DNA of 64,000 bases from Saprospiraceae bacterium (GTDB lineage Bacteria > Bacteroidota > Bacteroidia > Chitinophagales > Saprospiraceae): NCBI GenBank assembly GCA_016715105.1, contig JADKBO010000032.1, positions 1-64,000 of the forward strand. Reading direction: 5' to 3'. Both the position numbers and the translations under genes were made by a program. Positions 33,622 to 42,640 of the stretch are shown here, in pieces. The first letter of the stretch is position 1. Every line of letters begins with the position of its first letter. The notes beneath the pieces are model-generated. The model worked only from the letters and a program-made list of their open reading frames with translations, was not told where the DNA came from and did not search any database.

Positions 33622-34785
33622 ATGAAGCACAAAATAATTTGGGTAGCATTCTTCGCTACCGCTCTCAGTTTAACCAATTTGTCGGCTCAGGCAGACGATG
33701 GTTTTTTCACCTCTTCAACTACTCAACAAGGCAAACAATTTCCTAAAGTGAATGCAGAAGGAAAAGTCAGGGTTCAAATTTCTGCACCCGAGGCCAAGCT
33801 GGTGCAGTTGGATATTGGAGGCGTAAAATATCCCCTTACCATGGACACCAGCGGACTTTGGACTGGAGAAAGCGCTCCTCAGGATGAAGGTTTCCATTAT
33901 TATCAGTTGAATATTGATGGAGCTTCAGTTCCAGATCCGGGAAGCCTTTACTTTTATGGGGCAAGCCGTTGGGGAAGTGGCATTGAAATCCCAGCTAAAG
34001 ATCAGGATATATATGCACTAAAAAATGTACCTCATGGTCAGGTACGTGAACATATATACTTTTCCAAAATCAACAATACCATGAGGCGCAACTTTGTATA
34101 CACACCACCAGGATATGAGCAGAATACTTCCAAAAGATATCCTGTACTCTACCTTCAACACGGAGGTGGTGAAGATGAGACGGGATGGGCAAGTCAGGGC
34201 CATGCTAACCTTATCATGGACAACCTCATCGCAGAAGGTAAAGCTGTGCCATTCATCATTGTGATGGACAACGGCACTTGGCGACCCACTGGCAATCAGC
34301 AAAGACCTGCTGCAGGCAATAGAACAGCAGGTAACTGGCCCCCAGAAGGATGGGCGGACAATTTCAAGAAGACACTTTTTGAGGAAATCATGCCCGATAT
34401 TGATGCAAACTTCAGAACCATTACCAACAGCAAAGGAAGGGCGATGGCTGGCTTATCAATGGGCGGTATGCAAACACGAGTCATTACCCTTGCAGATGCA
34501 GATAAATTTGACTACGTAGGTATGTTCAGCGGTGGAAGCATCAGCCTTGAGGACGTGGAGAAAAATCCTGAGTTTATAAAAAATACTTCTTTGTTGTTTG
34601 TGAGTTATGGTAGCAGGGAACTTGAAAATCCACGTCAGGGTTTTGGAGGTGACCCTAAAGAAAATACCAAAAAATTGGCTGAAAAAGGCCTGAAAACTCA
34701 CTTTTATGTTTCTCCTCAAACTGCACATGAATGGCAGAGCTGGAGGAGGAGTTTGCACCAGTTTGCCCAGTTGGCGTTTAAATAA
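33622..34785 (+). CDS. Secreted esterase of the feruloyl esterase / esterase D type (CE1-like)
   Basis: A 387-aa exported alpha/beta hydrolase. After the signal peptide (MKHKIIWVAFFATALSLTNLSA) comes an N-terminal beta-sandwich (~30-125, VRVQISAPEAKLVQLDIGG) of the E-set type seen before CE1 domains. The hydrolase part has VLYLQHGGGEDETGWASQG, nucleophile Ser in AGLSMGGMQT and a C-terminal His in TAHEWQSWRRSL. CE1 members remove ferulate or acetate from xylan; with the hexuronate operon it fits plant-polymer breakdown, but substrate is inference. Confidence 0.9.
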   Translation: MKHKIIWVAFFATALSLTNLSAQADDGFFTSSTTQQGKQFPKVNAEGKVRVQISAPEAKLVQLDIGGVKYPLTMDTSGLWTGESAPQDEGFHYYQLNIDGASVPDPGSLYFYGASRWGSGIEIPAKDQDIYALKNVPHGQVREHIYFSKINNTMRRNFVYTPPGYEQNTSKRYPVLYLQHGGGEDETGWASQGHANLIMDNLIAEGKAVPFIIVMDNGTWRPTGNQQRPAAGNRTAGNWPPEGWADNFKKTLFEEIMPDIDANFRTITNSKGRAMAGLSMGGMQTRVITLADADKFDYVGMFSGGSISLEDVEKNPEFIKNTSLLFVSYGSRELENPRQGFGGDPKENTKKLAEKGLKTHFYVSPQTAHEWQSWRRSLHQFAQLAFK

Positions 34786-34843
34786 TTTTTAGTAACTATT
34801 TGGTGGACTGAACAGTTACAAATTTTATATGATATAAATAATA

Positions 34844-34886
34844 AAAGGCTGATGGAGATGAGTGATATTTCCATCAGCTTTTTTCA
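34844..34886 (+). terminator. Intrinsic terminator after the esterase gene
   Basis: AAGGCTGATGGA ... TCCATCAGCTT stem with T6 tail. The remainder of 34786-35124 shows no gene. Confidence 0.85.
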
Positions 34887-35124
34887 TTTTGATATTTAAA
34901 CTTCAACTAGGTTTACTCATCCTAGCCTGGAATATTGAAGGATTTGGCAGAAAGAAAAAGGAAGACAATATTACCCCTGAAGTAAGTGGACAAGACTTGG
35001 TTTAATCCATTGATAATCAATTTTTAATCTAAGCATAAAAAGCTTGCCTGTAATCAGCCTTTGTCAGAACCAAGGTCATTTTCACCTATTTACTAAATGT
35101 TATAACTTTAGTAAAAAGTTAGTC

Positions 35125-35538
35125 ATGAGAAAGCAAACTGGCGTATGGTTGGATTACAGAAACGCAAATATTATAACCCTAGGGCCCAAAGAGGTCGAAG
35201 TGATTACCATTGATTCTGATATCGAAACTGATTTCAGAGGACACATGGAATCCAGCCAACCTCAATTTGCAAACGCTGCCAATGTCATGGAATCCAAAAA
35301 ACTGCATCGTCGCGAACATCAAGAAAAGGCATACTTTAATGAATTAAAATCTCAATTAAATGAAAGTGATGAAATCATCATTTTAGGTCCCGGAGAGGCA
35401 AAACTAAAATTCGAACATTTCCTTTTGAATCCGAGTGAACACACCAAGTTTATACCTTTAAATGTTGAAACAACAGATTATTTGACGATGAATCAAAAAA
35501 TTGCCAAGGTGAAGGAATTGTTTGATGCAATGGGCTAG
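35125..35538 (+). CDS. Small conserved protein with eRF1/pelota C-terminal-like fold
   Basis: A 137-aa protein from the ATG at 35125, which gives MRKQTGVWLDYRNANIITLGP; the frame opens earlier but without similarity. A helical middle (HRREHQEKAYFNELKSQLNESDEIIILGPGEAKLKFEHFLL) followed by GPGEAK fits the pattern of bacterial proteins related to eRF1 domain 3. A role in ribosome-associated stress is possible but unproven. Alone on the plus strand, convergent with kdsB. Confidence 0.5.
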   Translation: MRKQTGVWLDYRNANIITLGPKEVEVITIDSDIETDFRGHMESSQPQFANAANVMESKKLHRREHQEKAYFNELKSQLNESDEIIILGPGEAKLKFEHFLLNPSEHTKFIPLNVETTDYLTMNQKIAKVKELFDAMG

Positions 35539-35553
35539 CAGTATAGGGTATAT

Positions 35554-36297
35554 TTATTTCAGCAACATCAATTCCTCTACAACAGGAATATCTTCAGGTT
35601 TATCCACGCCAATAGATTGGTAATTGGTGGTAATACACTTGATTTGGTAGCCATTACTCAACCATCTCAATTGTTCCAATGATTCTGCCTCTTCCAAAGG
35701 AGCCGGAGGCATGGATACCAATTGCCCTAAAACCTTGGCCTTATATCCATAAACACCCAAATGTCTGAAATACGTTGATTTTTCTAACCAATGCCTATAT
35801 GGAATATCTCGATGCGAGGGAATGGCTTGGCGACTGAAGTAAAGAGCATTGTATTGAAGGTCTCTGACGACTTTGACGACGTTGTAATCAAACAAGTCTT
35901 CTTCACTTTCGATGGCATGACATGCAGTAACGATTTCACAATCCTGATCCAACTCGCAAATCAAAGCATCGATCAATTTGGGGTCGATCATCGGTTCATC
36001 CCCTTGTACATTGATGATGTTATCAAAACCTGGAGACATCGTCAAAGCTTCTCCCAATCTATCTGTTCCTGTGGGGTGATGTGATCCTGTCATCAAAACT
36101 GATCCCCCAAAATCCAAGACAGTCTTTTCTATGGCTTCATGATCGGTCAACACGACCACTTTAGATGCCAGTTTACTTTTTCTACATTGCTGATAAACGT
36201 GCCAAATCATCGGTTTTCCATGGATAAGCGCCAATGGTTTTCCTTCAAATCTGGATGATGCAAATCTGGCAGGAATAAAAATGCAAGTATTTCCCAT
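35554..36297 (-). CDS. kdsB: 3-deoxy-manno-octulosonate cytidylyltransferase (CMP-KDO synthetase)
   Basis: Activates KDO with CTP for LPS core synthesis. The 247-aa GT-A-like fold has the N-terminal IPARFASSRFEGKPLALIHGKPMI, the substrate region TGTDRLGEAL and the metal-site block NVQGDEPMIDP. It provides the donor for waaA. It is the last gene of a compact operon with the CBS and GCS2 genes, starting 1 bp after the CBS stop. Confidence 0.96.
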   Translation of the reverse strand: MGNTCIFIPARFASSRFEGKPLALIHGKPMIWHVYQQCRKSKLASKVVVLTDHEAIEKTVLDFGGSVLMTGSHHPTGTDRLGEALTMSPGFDNIINVQGDEPMIDPKLIDALICELDQDCEIVTACHAIESEEDLFDYNVVKVVRDLQYNALYFSRQAIPSHRDIPYRHWLEKSTYFRHLGVYGYKAKVLGQLVSMPPAPLEEAESLEQLRWLSNGYQIKCITTNYQSIGVDKPEDIPVVEELMLLK

Positions 36298-36298
36298 A

Positions 36299-36955
36299 TT
36301 ATTTATCAGATAATCTACCCAATAAACGCGAAGTGATGCGCAAGAAATCCATCTCAGTCACTATACCTACCAATTCTCCATTGGGTTTCACAACAGGCAA
36401 ACAACCAATGGTTTCTTCTCTCATCTTTTCCATCGCTTCCATGATGGTACTTTCTTGATTGATCGTTGTAGGATTTTGAATCATCATATCCTTTACCAAA
36501 AATGCCTTCTTTGAAGTTCTGTCTTTCTTCAAGAAATTGCGAATCAAAATTCTGGAGGTAACCAAACCACTCAACTTGCCTTTATTGTCTTCAACCGGCA
36601 CATATCGGATACTTTTCCAGTCCATCATTTCCGCAACAAAGTCTATGATGTCATTTTCTTGGACAGTGAATATATCTGTCGTCATGAATTCTGAAACCAA
36701 CAAATGTTTTGGATTGTAATGTTTGATGTGATCAGCCTTGGGCATTTCCCAGTCATGTACACACTTTCCACTGATTTGATTTTCCATGATCATAGCAGTA
36801 ACAGTTGCCAATGCTTCATCCTCAGATGCTTTTGGCTTCAGATCTGAATAAGCTCGAAGTAACCAGCGAGCTCCAGTCATGTGTTTTTCGGTTCGTTCTT
36901 GAATGATTCCAAGGTATTTATCAATGTCGTTTTCATTGACATTTTTGATCCTCAA
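36299..36955 (-). CDS. CBS-pair domain protein
   Basis: A 218-aa soluble protein. Residues 1-85 are a helical region of unknown family with RTEKHMTGARWLLRAYSDL; residues 88-215 are two CBS motifs (VSEFMTTDIFTVQENDIIDFVAEMM and VKDMMIQNPTTINQESTIMEAMEKM). Such Bateman modules sense adenine nucleotides. ATGA overlap with the upstream GCS2 gene suggests it regulates that ligase. Confidence 0.85.
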   Translation of the reverse strand: MRIKNVNENDIDKYLGIIQERTEKHMTGARWLLRAYSDLKPKASEDEALATVTAMIMENQISGKCVHDWEMPKADHIKHYNPKHLLVSEFMTTDIFTVQENDIIDFVAEMMDWKSIRYVPVEDNKGKLSGLVTSRILIRNFLKKDRTSKKAFLVKDMMIQNPTTINQESTIMEAMEKMREETIGCLPVVKPNGELVGIVTEMDFLRITSRLLGRLSDK

Positions 36956-38223
36956 ACCGTGCCTGGCAACATCGATGAGTTCATTTTGATTAAGTCAATA
37001 GCATTGACTTTTTTGTCCTTGTACCACGTGAATTTTGTGTCAATTCCAAATTTGGCCGCCTTCAAAAAGTTATCACTGACGTCGTCAAATGACAGTTTGG
37101 TACGAATATCTTTTTCTGTATCTGCCAGACCAGACATCAAACCCAACCAAAAACAAGAGTTTGCAATTTCGTCAGCAACTGTAGGGCCAGAAGGAATGAC
37201 CCTGCATTCAATTCTCAAATGCGGCTTGCCATTGTCGCTTATTCCATAACAAGGTCTGTTCCATCGGTAAACCGTGCTATTATGCACTTGCAAAGACCTG
37301 AGTTTGGGAACCGCACCTTTTTTGATGAGTTCCAATGAGTCTTCTTCAACATCGGAGCCCAATAAAACTCTAAACCTTGAAATGTCTTCTTTATAAATTT
37401 CCAAACTTGATTCTTCCAACCATTGTTTTCCAAAAGTGACACGAGGACTTCTTTCCCGCATGTGGTCATGAGATGATCTGGTGTCAAGGGCTTGTTGGAA
37501 AAGCGCAATTCTGGACTCATGCCAAAGCCTTTTACCAAAGACCAAAGGTGAGTTTGCAGAAATGGCTAATACAGGTGCAGTAATGGCTTGTGCAATGTTG
37601 TATTGTCGCACAAAGTCATTGGATGGTACCTGTAAATGCACTTGAAAACTGGTATTACAAGCCTCAATCAACGGTGAATCGTGTTTGATCAATAGTTCAT
37701 CCAAGCCATCTAACCTCAATTCGTAATTAGCTCCGAGGTGTTGCGCATTTATCGCTTCCATCAAAGCATAATATCGTTGTTTAGGCGTCAAATTTTCCAT
37801 AACCAAGTGATACTTCCTCAATGTGGGTAAGATTCCTGTGAGAATCAAAGACACATCCATAGTGTCCAAGACAGTCTGGATTTTATTGAGTTTGATGGCC
37901 GTTTCATCATGCAGCTGAGTAAAGCAATCACCTTCAAAAGTCCTTGGTTGCAAGTTTATTTCAAGGTTGAATTTTGCCAATTCTGTTTCAACCCATGGCA
38001 AATCTTTCATCAATTCGAGGGCTTCCATAGCCACTGTCGCTGGCTTATAAGACTCCTTGTGAACCAAAACCATTTCTTGTTCAGCTCCAATCCTCACAAT
38101 GTCGTTCTCAAACCAATCATTCTCGATCATGTACTCCAATGACCTCACATCATTGAGCAGAGCTTTCATAAACTTCTGCATTTGTTTTTGGTCGTTGACC
38201 AGATGCACTTTTTGTTCGCCCAT
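36952..38223 (-). CDS. Glutamate-cysteine ligase family protein (GCS2)
   Basis: A 423-aa carboxylate-amine ligase. The family blocks are visible: RIGAEQEMVLVHK near the N-terminus, AKFNLEINLQPRTFEGDCF, NTSFQVHLQVPSNDF and LRIECRVIPSGPTVADEIANSCFW. Members make gamma-glutamylcysteine or other gamma-glutamyl amides; no glutathione synthetase is nearby. First gene of the GCS2-CBS-kdsB operon. Confidence 0.85.
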   Translation of the reverse strand: MGEQKVHLVNDQKQMQKFMKALLNDVRSLEYMIENDWFENDIVRIGAEQEMVLVHKESYKPATVAMEALELMKDLPWVETELAKFNLEINLQPRTFEGDCFTQLHDETAIKLNKIQTVLDTMDVSLILTGILPTLRKYHLVMENLTPKQRYYALMEAINAQHLGANYELRLDGLDELLIKHDSPLIEACNTSFQVHLQVPSNDFVRQYNIAQAITAPVLAISANSPLVFGKRLWHESRIALFQQALDTRSSHDHMRERSPRVTFGKQWLEESSLEIYKEDISRFRVLLGSDVEEDSLELIKKGAVPKLRSLQVHNSTVYRWNRPCYGISDNGKPHLRIECRVIPSGPTVADEIANSCFWLGLMSGLADTEKDIRTKLSFDDVSDNFLKAAKFGIDTKFTWYKDKKVNAIDLIKMNSSMLPGTV

Positions 38224-38572
38224 ATGAAAATTTAACTTTGGGATAAAAATAGCAGAATTTTATCAAAAATGAGATTTGATTTTTGAATGAGACGAGATAA
38301 GCGCAGAAAGAATGATTTGTGGTTTCTTTGAATGAAATTCAGGACAGTTTTTGCTGCGAGCCACGAGCCGTGAGCCACGAGAAAATTGGTTCTGATTTTT
38401 TTTTAATTCTAAAAACCTAATCCATTAAAAACTACTTTGATTCCAAAATATGAAATAAGAATTAATTTTCACTCAGATCTGGGAATTATTAAAAACAAAT
38501 CGTTTGCTGACACTGATTTGAAATTACGATGGTAGATATGGCGTGTGGAAGCTTTTTAACTTAGGTTTATAT
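38224..38572. other. Intergenic region with dispersed CGAGCCACGAGCC element
   Basis: No gene. Contains GAGCCACGAGCCGTGAGCC (around 38359-38377); its 13-mer CGAGCCACGAGCC (38357-38369) occurs in inverted orientation at 31528-31540. Confidence 0.5.
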
Positions 38573-39286
38573 TTAATTGCATTCATAATATGATATCGAC
38601 TTTCTATTTAAACCTGAATGAAAATCAAATCCCATTCCGCCTATCCTATTAAGTGTAAATTTTTTTAAGTTTTCAAGGTTTTGCGCTTTAATCGATTCTA
38701 AAAGATTAGTATTACAACATTTCATGTTACTATAAAACAAATCTAGTAAACAAAATAATTCAGCTTCTCTGCGATCAGAAAAAATATATTGATGTGTTCT
38801 GCATTCATAATCTATATGAAACATATAAATTATATTTTCACTTAATTTTGTGACCGTGGCAGGTCCACCTTTCTTGTCTGAATCAGACGGATATTCAAAT
38901 TCAACTGAACAATAGTTGTTGGCAGTTTTTGAATTTATCCTTTCCATATATCCCATTAAATCACCTTCTTCTAATTCTGCTGATTGTGGTTTATTTAATG
39001 TTGATAAGAATCCATCAAAAACATACCCTGATTTTTTCTCCATACTTACAGACACCCAATTTCCAACTCTAAGTTCAATTGTATCAATATCTTTAAATAT
39101 TTCATGAATAACAACTTTATCCCCAAATTCTAACTTATCAATTTTTAATCCATTAACTGTTGGAGAATTCCGCAAAATTAAACCTGAAAAAGAGAGGACA
39201 TTTAAAGTATCTCCAATTTTATAATTTGTTTGTCCGTAAATTAGATTGGTCATTACACACAATAAAATTATTTTTATAGATTTCAT
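38573..39286 (-). CDS. Secreted SH3-like domain protein, unknown function
   Basis: A 237-aa exported protein with signal peptide MKSIKIILLCVMTNLIYG. Residues 24-95 (IGDTLNVLSFSGLILRNSPTVNGLKIDKLEFGDKVVI...GNWVSVSMEKKSGYVFDGFL) match a bacterial SH3 repeat. The C-terminal half (CRTHQYIFSDRREAELFCLLDLFYSNMKCCNTN) is not recognised. The codon usage is AT-rich compared with its neighbours. Isolated. Confidence 0.65.
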   Translation of the reverse strand: MKSIKIILLCVMTNLIYGQTNYKIGDTLNVLSFSGLILRNSPTVNGLKIDKLEFGDKVVIHEIFKDIDTIELRVGNWVSVSMEKKSGYVFDGFLSTLNKPQSAELEEGDLMGYMERINSKTANNYCSVEFEYPSDSDKKGGPATVTKLSENIIYMFHIDYECRTHQYIFSDRREAELFCLLDLFYSNMKCCNTNLLESIKAQNLENLKKFTLNRIGGMGFDFHSGLNRKSISYYECN

Positions 39287-39460
39287 TTTGTTACTTTAAA
39301 ATTGAGTAGAAAAACCATTAAACCCATAAACCTTAACCCAATTCAAGGTCGAAAGCGAAAAGCCTTTCGCCCCTACATCCCTAAAATTTTATGAACTTTC
39401 TACATTATAAAGCTGCAGCAGGATTATTTGTCAAAATTTGTCAACTTTTTTCCAGACAAA

Positions 39461-39512
39461 CTTTCACACTTTATGAACTTTCACACTTTATGAACTTTCA
39501 AAACTTTACGAA
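39461..39512. repeat. 17-bp tandem repeat CTTTCACACTTTATGAA
   Basis: Two exact copies (39461-39477, 39478-39494) and a third diverged copy (39495-39512). Related words at 39381-39400 and at 1541-1579. A TTTGTCAAAATTTGTCAA motif precedes it (39428-39445). Confidence 0.75.
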
Positions 39513-39531
39513 CTTTATAAACTCAAAAAAT

Positions 39532-40470
39532 TTACAACTTCATCTTCCCTCTCTTAATCAAATAAGTCATTAGAATCTGATCCATGCCTTTGTTGATATC
39601 CGTCTCAATGAAATCAATTTTGTATTGCAGACATTTCATTTTCAAAGCTTCTTTATGGGCTTTTGCTTTCTCCACATACAACTCTTTTACTTGATTGCTT
39701 TGTAGCCTTACTTCTTGCCCGGTTTCCATGTCAACAAAAAGGTAAGGGCGATTTTCAAATTCAAATTCAAGTTCTAATTTCTCATCCATCACATGAAAAA
39801 GTATCACTTCATGTTTGGCGTATTTGAGGTGTTGCAAAGCCAGGAAAAGTTGATCTATGTCGCCACTGCTGTCAAACATATCGCTAAATAAAATGACCAA
39901 TGATCGCTTGTGAATACTGTCAGCGATTTGGTGAAGCGCATCAATAGCAGCAGTGCTTTTATTGTGGGTATTATTTTTAATAAGGCGGTCAAGGAAGGTA
40001 AGCAGTAAGTGGTAATGAGTGGTTGAACTTTTACAATGGGTGTGTTCTACCACTTGACTATCAAACATGCTCAATCCGAATGCGTCTCTTTGCCTTCTGA
40101 ATAGGTTCATCAAACTGGCTGCCGCCAAAGCTGAGAATTGGAGTTTATTCATCCCTTTTCCCGACTCAGGAAAATACATAGAAGAGGACGTGTCAATGAC
40201 AATCTGACAACGGAGATTGGTTTCTTCTTCAAACTTTTTGACAAACATCTTTTCTGTTCTAGCATAAACCTTCCAGTCAATGTCTTTGGTAGATTCCCCC
40301 TGGTTATATAAGCGGTGTTCGGCAAATTCCACTGAGAATCCATGAAAAGGACTCTTGTGTAAGCCAATGATAAAGCCTTCTACCACTTGCTTTGCGAGCA
40401 AATCCAGGTTTTCTACTTTCTTAAGGTCTAAGCCTTCAAAAAATCCATATCTTATGTTTATTGTCGACAA
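39532..40470 (-). CDS. DUF58 domain protein (vWA-like)
   Basis: A 312-aa protein. The DUF58 hallmark YNQGESTKDIDWKVYARTEKMFVKKFEEE precedes a vWA-like domain with the MIDAS-type DTSSSMYF. In many bacteria it partners MoxR ATPases and BatA/B; no moxR is within this window at this place. Possible role in stress or envelope homeostasis. Divergent from the holin-like gene. Confidence 0.88.
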   Translation of the reverse strand: MSTINIRYGFFEGLDLKKVENLDLLAKQVVEGFIIGLHKSPFHGFSVEFAEHRLYNQGESTKDIDWKVYARTEKMFVKKFEEETNLRCQIVIDTSSSMYFPESGKGMNKLQFSALAAASLMNLFRRQRDAFGLSMFDSQVVEHTHCKSSTTHYHLLLTFLDRLIKNNTHNKSTAAIDALHQIADSIHKRSLVILFSDMFDSSGDIDQLFLALQHLKYAKHEVILFHVMDEKLELEFEFENRPYLFVDMETGQEVRLQSNQVKELYVEKAKAHKEALKMKCLQYKIDFIETDINKGMDQILMTYLIKRGKMKL

Positions 40471-40603
40471 GATAACGTCCTAAAATGCAAATCTCATACA
40501 CTTTTCTCAAAAATCTCTGCAATCAATGTAGTGTAAGACCCAAATATGATCACCAATTGAACTTTATACCCACCTTCAAACATTAATATATAAAAGCAAA
40601 ACA

Positions 40604-40954
40604 TTGAATACAATCATTAAAATTCTGATCGCTGGCCTCATCGTTTATTTCATCGCTTGGTTTTTACCTGGAATAACGGTCGATTCTTACATGAGCGCCA
40701 TTTGGGTAGCCTTATTTATTTCTATCGTCAATATAACGATCAAACCATTTTTGGAATTAATAACTTTCCCACTTACGATTCTTACATTAGGAATATCGTT
40801 ATTGATTATCAACACATTGCTTATACTATTTGTAGATTACATGATCAATGGTTTTCACATTTCTTCTTTCTTTTGGGCGCTAATATTTGCGGTCTTGGTT
40901 TCTGTTTTTGGAACCAGTATCAACATATTCGGAGGTGAAAAAGACGAAGATTAA
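40604..40954 (+). CDS. Phage holin family 4 (YvlD-like) membrane protein
   Basis: A 116-aa four-helix membrane protein starting at a TTG (40604): LIAGLIVYFIAWFLPGITVDSYMSAIWVALFISIVNITIKPFLELITFPLTILTLGISLLIINTLLILFVDYMINGFHISSF. This is the Phage_holin_4_2/YvlD family, which despite its name is mostly chromosomal. No other phage gene is nearby. The Asn/Pro pattern IKPFL and the acidic C-terminal tail GEKDED are typical. Confidence 0.85.
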   Translation: MNTIIKILIAGLIVYFIAWFLPGITVDSYMSAIWVALFISIVNITIKPFLELITFPLTILTLGISLLIINTLLILFVDYMINGFHISSFFWALIFAVLVSVFGTSINIFGGEKDED

Positions 40955-41020
40955 GGTATTACCTTGCTCCTCATGTGTTGAAAATCTGCTCAATCTTTGT
41001 CAAATCTCCATAAGCAAAAC

Positions 41021-41112
41021 ACAAACAGGGTATAGTTTGTGACAATTTTTGACATAAACAGGATATAGTTTGTGACAATTTTTGACACAAACAGGGTATA
41101 GTTTGTGACAAA
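41021..41112. repeat. 33-bp direct repeats upstream of the DUF4143 ATPase
   Basis: Copies at 41021, 41054 and 41087 (the third only the first 24 bp). The unit includes AACAGGGTATAGTTTGTGAC and then AATTTTTGAC. Each contains the palindrome TTGTGACAA. An apparent minus-strand frame here only reflects the repeat length being a multiple of 3. Confidence 0.85.
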
Positions 41113-41145
41113 TGTCTATCTTCGCAATTAATAATCCAATATAAT

Positions 41146-42518
41146 ATGCTGAAAAGGAAGACATTACAAACGTTATTTGATTGGAAAGCTCAAGATCAAA
41201 AAAAGCCATTGATCATCCGCGGCGCACGTCAAGTTGGTAAGTCTACATTGGTGACGGAATTGGGCAATTCATACAAAAATTTTGTAATGCTTAATTTGGA
41301 AAGATCGGCGCATGCAAAGTTTTTCACAGAATATGGTGATGATGTAAAGCAAATAATCAATGCCATTGAGTTAGAGTTTAATGTTGATTTATTAAAAGGA
41401 GACGCCTTACTTTTTATTGATGAAATTCAAGAGGTTCCTTTGGCTATATCTTTGCTTAGATATTTTCATGAAGATACTACCTCATTGGATGTAATCGCAG
41501 CCGGCTCTTTGTTGGAATTTGCCTTGGAGGATGTTCAATCTTTTCCTGTTGGCAGGGTCCAGCAAATACCCCTTTATCCGCTTGATTTCGAAGAATTTCT
41601 TACTGCCTTAAATGAAGATAAAGCATTAGTGCTGTATAATACCATTCCGATGCCTGAATATGCACATCCAAAGCTTTTCATGTTGTTTCAAGAATACACG
41701 CTGATTGGTGGAATGCCAGAAATCGTCTCTGCTTATGTCAATAACGGAAAACAATTGAATCAATTAAATAAAATCTATTCATCAATTTGGGATAACTATA
41801 GGGATGATATAGAAAAATATGGTAATAACAGCAACGAGAAGAAAGTATTAAATCACGTAATAAGCACAGCGCCGAACATAAGAGATCGAATAACCTTTAA
41901 CGGATTTGGGTCATCCAATTATGGTTCTAGGGAAGTATCAGAAGCTTTCAGAAAATTACAAAAGGCAGGTATCATCAAGCTGATATATCCAACCACTGAC
42001 CTGGTTGCGCCAATAATTGCGAATCTAAAACGCAAACCAAAAATACAGTTTTTAGATACGGGTTTATTGAATTATGCTAGTAATATCCAGTTGGAATTGA
42101 TGGCTGTCAAAGATTTAAACAATCTTTATAGAGGTTATATCATCAATCATGTCATTTTTCAAGAGCTGATTGCAATGTCTGATAGGTTATACGATGTTCC
42201 TTTTTCTGGACACGTGAAAGCACAACGGCAAATGCAGAAGTTGACGCAGTCGTACAATTTCAAAATTTTGTGATTCCTATTGAAATAAAGTCTGGACCAA
42301 AAGGTAGTCTCAAATCACTTCATGAATTCATAGAACGCTGTGACCATATTTATGCTTTTAGACTTTTAGCAAACACGTTTTCAATTGAAAAATCAGTAAC
42401 AAAATCTGGCAAAGAATTTATACTGGCAAACTTACCATATTACAGCATTGGCAAAATACATGAATGGATAAATTACGTAATTCAAAACCAAAAGCTTTTG
42501 CCAAATGGAAAAGAATAG
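41146..42518 (+). pseudogene. AAA ATPase with DUF4143 C-terminus, frameshifted
   Basis: Walker A RGARQVGKSTLV, Walker B LLFIDEIQEVP and DUF4143 with PLDFEEFL and the sensor region GLLNYASNIQLELM. The first frame ends at 42273; the second runs from 42270 to 42518 (IPIEIKSGPKGSLKSLHEF). Between them the expected text FFWTRESTTANAEVDAVVQFQNFVIPIEIKS reads through if one T is added to the T5 run 42201-42205. With that, a complete protein of about 457 aa results. Such ATPases are common in accessory loci, sometimes with REase-like C-terminal cores (E-x-K in IPIEIKSG). Confidence 0.85.
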
Positions 42519-42640
42519 GCTTCAATTCACTCAACATATCAAAATAGCTTTCCATTTACCATACCATTTAATAAAATGATATCTTAGTAACAAATTAGAG
42601 GATTTCGCTTTGTTTATTGTTTCGCCCAAAATTCAAATCA

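Noticed and set aside
40604..40954. Holin gene as evidence of a prophage
   Set aside because: Family 4 holin/YvlD proteins are usually chromosomal, and there is no other phage gene around it.
41000..41209. Minus-strand frame with repeated NCHKLYPV
   Set aside because: Only reflects the 33-bp repeat (a multiple of 3) and overlaps the ATPase start.
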